From Levilactobacillus spicheri DSM 15429 (lineage in GTDB: Bacteria; Bacillota; Bacilli; Lactobacillales; Lactobacillaceae), in contig NZ_AZFC01000002.1 in NCBI RefSeq assembly GCF_001435095.1, forward strand, positions 124,001 through 188,000: 64,000 bases of DNA, read 5' to 3'. Positions 59,398 through 64,000 of this stretch are shown one piece after another. The notes under the pieces are model-generated. The model worked only from the letters and a program-made list of their open reading frames with translations. It searched no databases and was not told where the DNA came from. Numbering within the stretch: the stretch's first letter is position 1; each line of letters begins with the position of its first letter. The position numbers and the translations under genes were made by a program.

Positions 59398-60444
59398 TTA
59401 CTTGCTGGAAGTCGAGCCGGACGTGGTACTCGTGGAAGCGGCCGCAGCCTTCTTCTTAGGCAAGAAGTCGGTCGAAATCTTGGACTTGTAAGCCACTACC
59501 TTGATGTTCCGTGGGTCAACGTCCTTGACGACTTCCCAAGTGTCTGGGCTGGCCAGTTCGGCCATAGTGACCGTTTGACCAGCAGAGTGGAAGCTAGGTA
59601 CCACAGACGTCCCCAGAACATGCATTGTCTCGACACGCCGATTGATGACGTTGGTACGACCACCATTCTTGCGAGCTTCCCGTTCAACTTCGGTAGAGTT
59701 GCCAGGGTTGGCCACAGAATAGCCAACGGAACCATTGCCAAAGATGTAGCTGGTGGCAATGCCATCGTCGGTCAGTGGTAAGTCGTCATCGACCACGATT
59801 TGCATGCCGTTGTACGCCCCAAACGGGCCGACTGCGGAGTTCGGTTCAGCTGTGTCAATCATCTGTTGTGCCTTCATTTCGCTGTAGGCGCTGGAGTTGA
59901 CGGCAATCTTGCTAAACGTCTGGTCTTGCAAGTCGCCTAACAGCCCAATGGTCGCTAGGAACCCGCGAGGGCCAAATTGCTTGGCTGAATCGTCAAACAT
60001 TTTTGCGGTTGCGATATCAGTGTTTGCGAAGACCCCAGCTAGCATTTGGACCAGCATCTTTTGCTCGGCACGGGCCCAGAAGTCGCTAAAGTCTGCTGCG
60101 ATGACGTTGGCAGGATTGGACACTGAGAATTGTTGCGCGATGTCAGTGTACCCGAACGCCTTTACGAGCCGCATCCGCATGGCCCGTTGCTTGCCAGTCG
60201 TGATGTTGCTGACTTCGATGTCGTTCAAGTCGGTCCATGGGTCTGGATCACCGTCTAAATCGTTTGTGAAAGGCAACGTCATGTAGTCTTCACTAGAATC
60301 CAGCAAGTGCGCGCCAAATTGTGGGTCAGGGGTCAGAATCCCAGACGCCAGAAATCGGTTAGTCTTGGTGGACTTATTGATGACGTTCTGGCCAAAAAGC
60401 GGAGATTGAAGCATGCCAGCCAGTTGCGTGAAAGTGTCTGCCAA
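59398..60444 (-). CDS. Major capsid protein, 348 aa
   Basis: Follows the scaffold. 'LLDSSEDYMTLPFTNDLDGD', 'SKIAVNSSAYSEMKAQQMID' and 'PFGAYNGMQIVVDDDLPLTD' are typical of the XkdG/gpE-type capsid family. The C-terminus is Ala/Ser/Thr-rich. ATG at 60444 after AGGAGTG. Confidence 0.88.
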   Translation of the reverse strand: MADTFTQLAGMLQSPLFGQNVINKSTKTNRFLASGILTPDPQFGAHLLDSSEDYMTLPFTNDLDGDPDPWTDLNDIEVSNITTGKQRAMRMRLVKAFGYTDIAQQFSVSNPANVIAADFSDFWARAEQKMLVQMLAGVFANTDIATAKMFDDSAKQFGPRGFLATIGLLGDLQDQTFSKIAVNSSAYSEMKAQQMIDTAEPNSAVGPFGAYNGMQIVVDDDLPLTDDGIATSYIFGNGSVGYSVANPGNSTEVEREARKNGGRTNVINRRVETMHVLGTSVVPSFHSAGQTVTMAELASPDTWEVVKDVDPRNIKVVAYKSKISTDFLPKKKAAAASTSTTSGSTSSK

Positions 60445-60461
60445 TTTGAATCACTCCTTTT

Positions 60462-61112
60462 CTATTTCATAAATTGTTTTGCGAGTTCGGGATTCTTTTG
60501 CTGAATCGCAAATTGGTCGGTGAAGCTCATGGCGTCCCAATCCTTTTGAGTGACGGTCGTGTTAGGCGTTTGATTGCCTGCAGCGGGTGTTTGGTCCCCT
60601 TGCATGCGTTTCAACGTCTCTTCGTGAACGGCATCGTTAAACGTCTTCTCGAACGCATCGACGTTGGCCACCATCTTGTCGCGGTCTTGGTCGGCCACGT
60701 AATCGGCGAAGGTGTCAGGGAGTTTACGGTTGGCCAGTTCCTGCTGTGCGTAGAAGTGGGCCTGTTCCCGGTGGAACTTGTCCCGTTCCTGCTGGTCCCG
60801 TTCGGCTTGTGCCTTGCGATCAGCTTCGGCCTTCTCGTCGGCGGACATCTTGGCCCGCTTCTCGCCCTCAGCAATCGTGTCAGCGATGATTTGCTTGAAC
60901 TCGTCTGAGTCCTTGAACTGGTTGATCGCGTCTTGACGAATCCGGCGTTGGTCCTTGGCGGTCACCTTGTGGGGTTCATCGTCTCCGGGTTTGTTGTCGG
61001 GGTTCTGGTCAACCGGCTTTTTGTCATCATCCGGTTGGTGGTCATCTTGCTGGCCGCCGGTGTTGTCGTCTGGGGCGTCGTAGAACTTTCCTTGCAGAAT
61101 GCGATTTAACAT
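60462..61112 (-). CDS. Phage scaffold protein (DUF4355), 216 aa
   Basis: Polar, strongly charged coiled coil ('RIRQDAINQFKDSDEFKQII', 'KAEADRKAQAERDQQERDKF') with a Pro/Asp-rich N-terminus, between minor head and capsid genes. ATG after AAGGAGG. Confidence 0.88.
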   Translation of the reverse strand: MLNRILQGKFYDAPDDNTGGQQDDHQPDDDKKPVDQNPDNKPGDDEPHKVTAKDQRRIRQDAINQFKDSDEFKQIIADTIAEGEKRAKMSADEKAEADRKAQAERDQQERDKFHREQAHFYAQQELANRKLPDTFADYVADQDRDKMVANVDAFEKTFNDAVHEETLKRMQGDQTPAAGNQTPNTTVTQKDWDAMSFTDQFAIQQKNPELAKQFMK

Positions 61113-61194
61113 AATGAATTCCTCCTTGAATGCTTGTTAGAGTGGCATAACTCATCAGCTGTTCTTTAGGGCCCGCAACCGAAAAAAGGGCATT

Positions 61195-61218
61195 AAAAAA
61201 GCACCCTAGATGGGTGCT
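61195..61218 (-). terminator. Internal terminator at the 3' end of the minor head gene
   Basis: AGCACCC / GGGTGCT followed by TTTTTTAATG on the minus strand. The stem covers the stop codon region of the minor head gene. It would set lower or separate expression of the scaffold-capsid block unless read through. Confidence 0.7.
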
Positions 61219-62156
61219 GGTTCGTCGTCTTTGATGTATTCTCGCTTCTTGCAGCGGTCGTTCGGGTGAATCGGTAGAGTTGGGCAGTCGTTGATTGGAT
61301 ACGGACCGTGGTTGATCATCTTCTTGCAATCGTCACACGCATCGGGTTCCCCAACAATCACCACTTGCTTAACATGGCGGTTGGTAAGAGCGTCCATGGT
61401 GGCCTTATCGACCACCCGTGCAGATTCTGTCCGAACAAGCCGGTCAACCATCCACATTTCGGTCTCACCAGCCGCTTGTAGGCCACCCGGAACCATACCG
61501 GGCGCCCCAAATTGCAGTAGCTTGTTGAGCTGGTCCTGCTGCAGACCGCCACTCAGCGAATTCCGCACCACTTTTTGGACGTCAGCGACCATGTTATCCG
61601 AGTGAACCCACAGGCGGTCGGACCAATCGGAGCCATCAACCGCATGGCCGATAGCTGGTGTGATTTGAACGCCCTGAGTGCGCGGTAGTGTCCATGCAAG
61701 GTGCTTGGACGCAATGACCTGCTGGTACTTTTGCTCGGCGCTGTAGTCGTTGGCGAGGTGCTGGCGGCTAATGTGTTGGACCTTGTTGGTGGTCACCGCG
61801 ATGGTCGCTCCGATAAGTGCAGCCACTGCATCCGCATGATCACCACCGGCAATTTGGTACTTGTACAGCTTTTTTCGCTTCTTCAACTCGTCACTGATAG
61901 GTGCTTCACCCGACAGCAGGTCAATGGCGTGCAAAAATTGATCGAGATCCCAGTGAGTGATTCGTTGACGCACCAGGTCGGCCGTCAATCCTTTGCTAGA
62001 AGCGTACCGTGCGTAGAAGGCTCTCAAGTTGTCGCCAATGAGTTTTAGCGTCTTCACGTAGAAGTTATCGGTCTGGCCCTTAAACCTTTTGTCCGAGTTT
62101 ATCAGCTGGCTGATTCTTTGCTTCTCCTGGGCGTCCGTCACTGTCGTCTTGACCAT
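61206..62156 (-). CDS. Minor head protein (SPP1 gp7 / Mu gpF-like), 316 aa
   Basis: Head morphogenesis protein: 'LVRTESARVVDKATMDALTN' followed by a metal-site-like Cys/His pattern 'EPDACDDCKKMINHGPYP' and 'CPTLPIHPNDRCKKR'. It overlaps the portal gene by 77 bases. Confidence 0.85.
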   Translation of the reverse strand: MVKTTVTDAQEKQRISQLINSDKRFKGQTDNFYVKTLKLIGDNLRAFYARYASSKGLTADLVRQRITHWDLDQFLHAIDLLSGEAPISDELKKRKKLYKYQIAGGDHADAVAALIGATIAVTTNKVQHISRQHLANDYSAEQKYQQVIASKHLAWTLPRTQGVQITPAIGHAVDGSDWSDRLWVHSDNMVADVQKVVRNSLSGGLQQDQLNKLLQFGAPGMVPGGLQAAGETEMWMVDRLVRTESARVVDKATMDALTNRHVKQVVIVGEPDACDDCKKMINHGPYPINDCPTLPIHPNDRCKKREYIKDDEPAPI

Positions 62157-63840
62157 CGTCTACACTCCCGTCTCCAAGTTGGCTTCCACCAGGACGACCA
62201 AACTGGTTGGCTTTGTCCTGATCAGACCCACCAACTTTATTCATGTAGTCCAGGCCTTCTTGCTTCTCCTGGGCCTTCTGGTCTTTCATGAGTTTCTCTT
62301 CGCCATCAGGCTTGACCCCAGTGGCGGACTCAATCATTGACCAGAAAGTCTTATTAGAAAGCTGACCTGACCCAAGCAATGCAACCGCATTAGTGATGAC
62401 CTCGTTGTCGTTCTTCGGCAAGTTAGGCGTGTAACTAGGGTTGACGTGCTCAGCTTCATCAGTCGAGCTGATAAGCGACGTCTTGGCCCAGTAGGTGGCC
62501 AGCAATCGAATGCGGCGCTTAATCCCCCGCGTGTAAAGAGATTGTTGTGTCGCACGTTCCTGGTCGGACCCCCACAGCTTGTAGGACATGGCCACACCCG
62601 ATGCGTTCGCCGCAAAGTTCTGGTCCGTGACGTCCGGTGTGTTGGTGTCCTTATGGATGTCAGCTAACAGGCGGTCGTTGTACGTCTGCCACCCTTTCGC
62701 ATTGAGTTCCTTGGTCAGATAGCTGGCAGTAGTTGGGATTACAGTCGTCCCGCCGTTGGGATTGTCGATCACGGTTGCTTTGACGAAGAGCACCCGCTTC
62801 TTGGGGTCGATGCTGTCGGCCTTGTAGATTGGGTGCCCCTCGTCATCCGTGACCTGCTCACCGTCAGCATCAGTCAGTGGAACCGCGTTGTCGATGTCGT
62901 CTTCATCGTCCACGTCACCACTGATCACCAAGATGGCATTGTTGAAGTCCTCTTGTGAGTTGGCCATTTCGGACACCGAGCGGTCGTAGGCGTCAATCTC
63001 GTCTAGCTTAGGTTCCCAGGCGCCTAGCCGCTCGTCATTGAGCCGGTACTCGGTAATCGGGACCGTACCAAAGAAGTGCGGCGACTGACCCGTCAGCGTG
63101 TACTCACCATTCGGTGAATCGGAGCTGGTGTAGTAGTAGGTCATCGAATCCGTGTAGACCTCGACGTAGTAGGTGGTAGTCTCCATGAACTTCACCATGT
63201 AGTAGCGAACCGCAAACAGCGAATTCAGGTCAATCGTCGTGTCGTAGACCACGAAGCAGTGGGCCGGGTCGATTGCCCGGAGTGCTAAGTCGTTGCTGTC
63301 CTGCTTGACGTACGTCAGCTCGTAAGCCCGACCAGTGTTGTTGAGGTTCTTGCCCATCACCTTTTCGTGATAAGGCTCGTCAACCGCGTCATTGAAGGCC
63401 GCGATGGCATTCACGATGTCGTCCCCTGAATCATCAGGCTTGTGGGGGTCGCTGTATGCAAACTTCAACGGGTTCCCGAACTGGTACCCTACCTTCTGGT
63501 CCGTGATATACCGCGGTAGGCCGGACGTTATTCGATTGTCGGCCCGGTCGGGGGCCTTGTCGCTATGCCAAAAATGGATATCGTTGTCAGCCTGGTAATA
63601 GCGCTCCAGAGTCAGTAGACGTGGCAGCTGGTTTCGATAGTGGTCACCAACGAACCATGCCAGAAGCGGCTTGATAGCGTCTGGATTGGCCTTGATGGCG
63701 TTCCAAGTGTCAGCTGGCATTTGGTACTCCTGATTGGCATCGAAGCCGAACCGGGAACCACCGTGGAGCATCGACTTGCTGTTGCGGTCAGGCCACGGGA
63801 GTGACATGCCGTGTGCTTGTGGGTCATTCGTCTCCGCCAT
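62080..63840 (-). CDS. Phage portal protein (SPP1 gp6-like), 586 aa
   Basis: Dodecameric portal for DNA packaging. 'MPADTWNAIKANPDAIKPLL', 'RITSGLPRYITDQKVGYQFG' and 'FAANASGVAMSYKLWGSDQE' are typical of the SPP1-type family. The ATG at 63840 (MAETNDPQAHG) follows GAAGGGAG; upstream codons belong to the overlapping previous gene. The C-terminal tail is Gly/Asp-rich. Confidence 0.9.
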   Translation of the reverse strand: MAETNDPQAHGMSLPWPDRNSKSMLHGGSRFGFDANQEYQMPADTWNAIKANPDAIKPLLAWFVGDHYRNQLPRLLTLERYYQADNDIHFWHSDKAPDRADNRITSGLPRYITDQKVGYQFGNPLKFAYSDPHKPDDSGDDIVNAIAAFNDAVDEPYHEKVMGKNLNNTGRAYELTYVKQDSNDLALRAIDPAHCFVVYDTTIDLNSLFAVRYYMVKFMETTTYYVEVYTDSMTYYYTSSDSPNGEYTLTGQSPHFFGTVPITEYRLNDERLGAWEPKLDEIDAYDRSVSEMANSQEDFNNAILVISGDVDDEDDIDNAVPLTDADGEQVTDDEGHPIYKADSIDPKKRVLFVKATVIDNPNGGTTVIPTTASYLTKELNAKGWQTYNDRLLADIHKDTNTPDVTDQNFAANASGVAMSYKLWGSDQERATQQSLYTRGIKRRIRLLATYWAKTSLISSTDEAEHVNPSYTPNLPKNDNEVITNAVALLGSGQLSNKTFWSMIESATGVKPDGEEKLMKDQKAQEKQEGLDYMNKVGGSDQDKANQFGRPGGSQLGDGSVDDGQDDSDGRPGEAKNQPADKLGQKV

Positions 63841-64000
63841 ATCCGTCAACTCCCTTCGCTTCTTCATTATCATGTCCTGGCAAGGCGTCATGTAGCATGT
63901 GGTCTTCGACCGAAACCGGAGCGTTGGCCCCATCGATGATTGACCGATATACCTGCTCTCGTGCCTCGGCCCGTTTTTCTTCCAAATCAATATTTGCGGA
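63824..64000 (-). CDS. C-terminal fragment of the gene before the portal (probably a terminase subunit)
   Basis: An open frame from the right edge to a TGA at 63824, overlapping the portal start by 17 bases: 'NIDLEEKRAEAREQVYRSII', then 'DGANAPVSVEDHMLHDALPG' and an acidic end. Position predicts a terminase subunit; the visible tail alone does not identify it. Confidence 0.55.
   Translation of the reverse strand, partial: SANIDLEEKRAEAREQVYRSIIDGANAPVSVEDHMLHDALPGHDNEEAKGVDGYGGDE

Noticed and set aside
1-64000. CRISPR array or insertion sequence
   Set aside because: No regularly spaced repeats and no transposase frame seen on either strand.

Overview
The window is chromosomal DNA of a low-GC-phylum lactic acid bacterium, family Lactobacillaceae, with a fairly high GC content (mid 50s by eye). 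The best guess is a heterofermentative Levilactobacillus-like species, but the genus is an inference. Supporting signs are a GH65 maltose phosphorylase with beta-phosphoglucomutase, a SAM-III (SMK box) riboswitch on metK, an arginine T-box on argS, a D-aspartate cross-bridge cluster and a PBSX-like prophage.

Host part, about 1-37300. Cell-wall, regulatory and translation genes come first: YlbF-family gene, class A PBP, argR, argS with its T-box and an upstream tRNA-Gly(CCC), and a secreted amidase. Next is a minus-strand cluster of Crp/FNR-like regulator, AsnB-type amidotransferase, D-aspartate ligase and amino-acid racemase, which together can build and amidate a D-Asp peptidoglycan bridge. 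Then follow a C69 dipeptidase, a short UvrA2, an amino-acid permease, tRNA-Leu(CAG), a VanZ-like protein, an OhrR-type MarR regulator with its operator, a CPBP protease, a 2-hydroxyacid dehydrogenase with a cre site, the maltose phosphorylase/pgmB operon, a deoxynucleoside kinase, a DHA2 exporter, metK, and several small or secreted proteins. Between these genes lie strong candidates for undescribed RNAs: a covarying structured element present twice (3379-3512 and 24594-24721) and two promoter/terminator-bounded small RNAs (21054-21185 and 23007-23183).

Prophage part, about 37310-64000, nearly all on the minus strand. Reading downward from 64000 the order is: end of a packaging gene, portal, minor head protein, scaffold, major capsid protein, connectors, contractile tail sheath and tube, tail chaperones, a tape measure with two wall-hydrolase domains, LysM protein, baseplate hub, XkdR/S/T-like baseplate proteins, a DUF2313-like protein, a receptor-binding tail fibre, a retroelement, XkdX-like small proteins, holin and GH25 endolysin. 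The low-coordinate edge carries a candidate attachment region and a small RNA. The integrase and lysogeny module are not in the window.

The main discovery is a diversity-generating retroelement (DGR) in this prophage. The last 96 bp of the tail-fibre gene (variable repeat, 41802-41897) are nearly copied just downstream as a non-coding template repeat (41634-41729). The copies differ at 17 positions, and every one of them is an adenine in the coding-strand template. An 8-bp-stem hairpin follows the variable repeat, and a YMDD reverse transcriptase with the DGR-type GLPLGLYTSQ motif lies immediately beyond. No Avd accessory gene is visible; a 24-codon ORF is translationally coupled to the reverse transcriptase instead. 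The system would rewrite 12 surface residues of a C-type-lectin-like receptor-binding tip.
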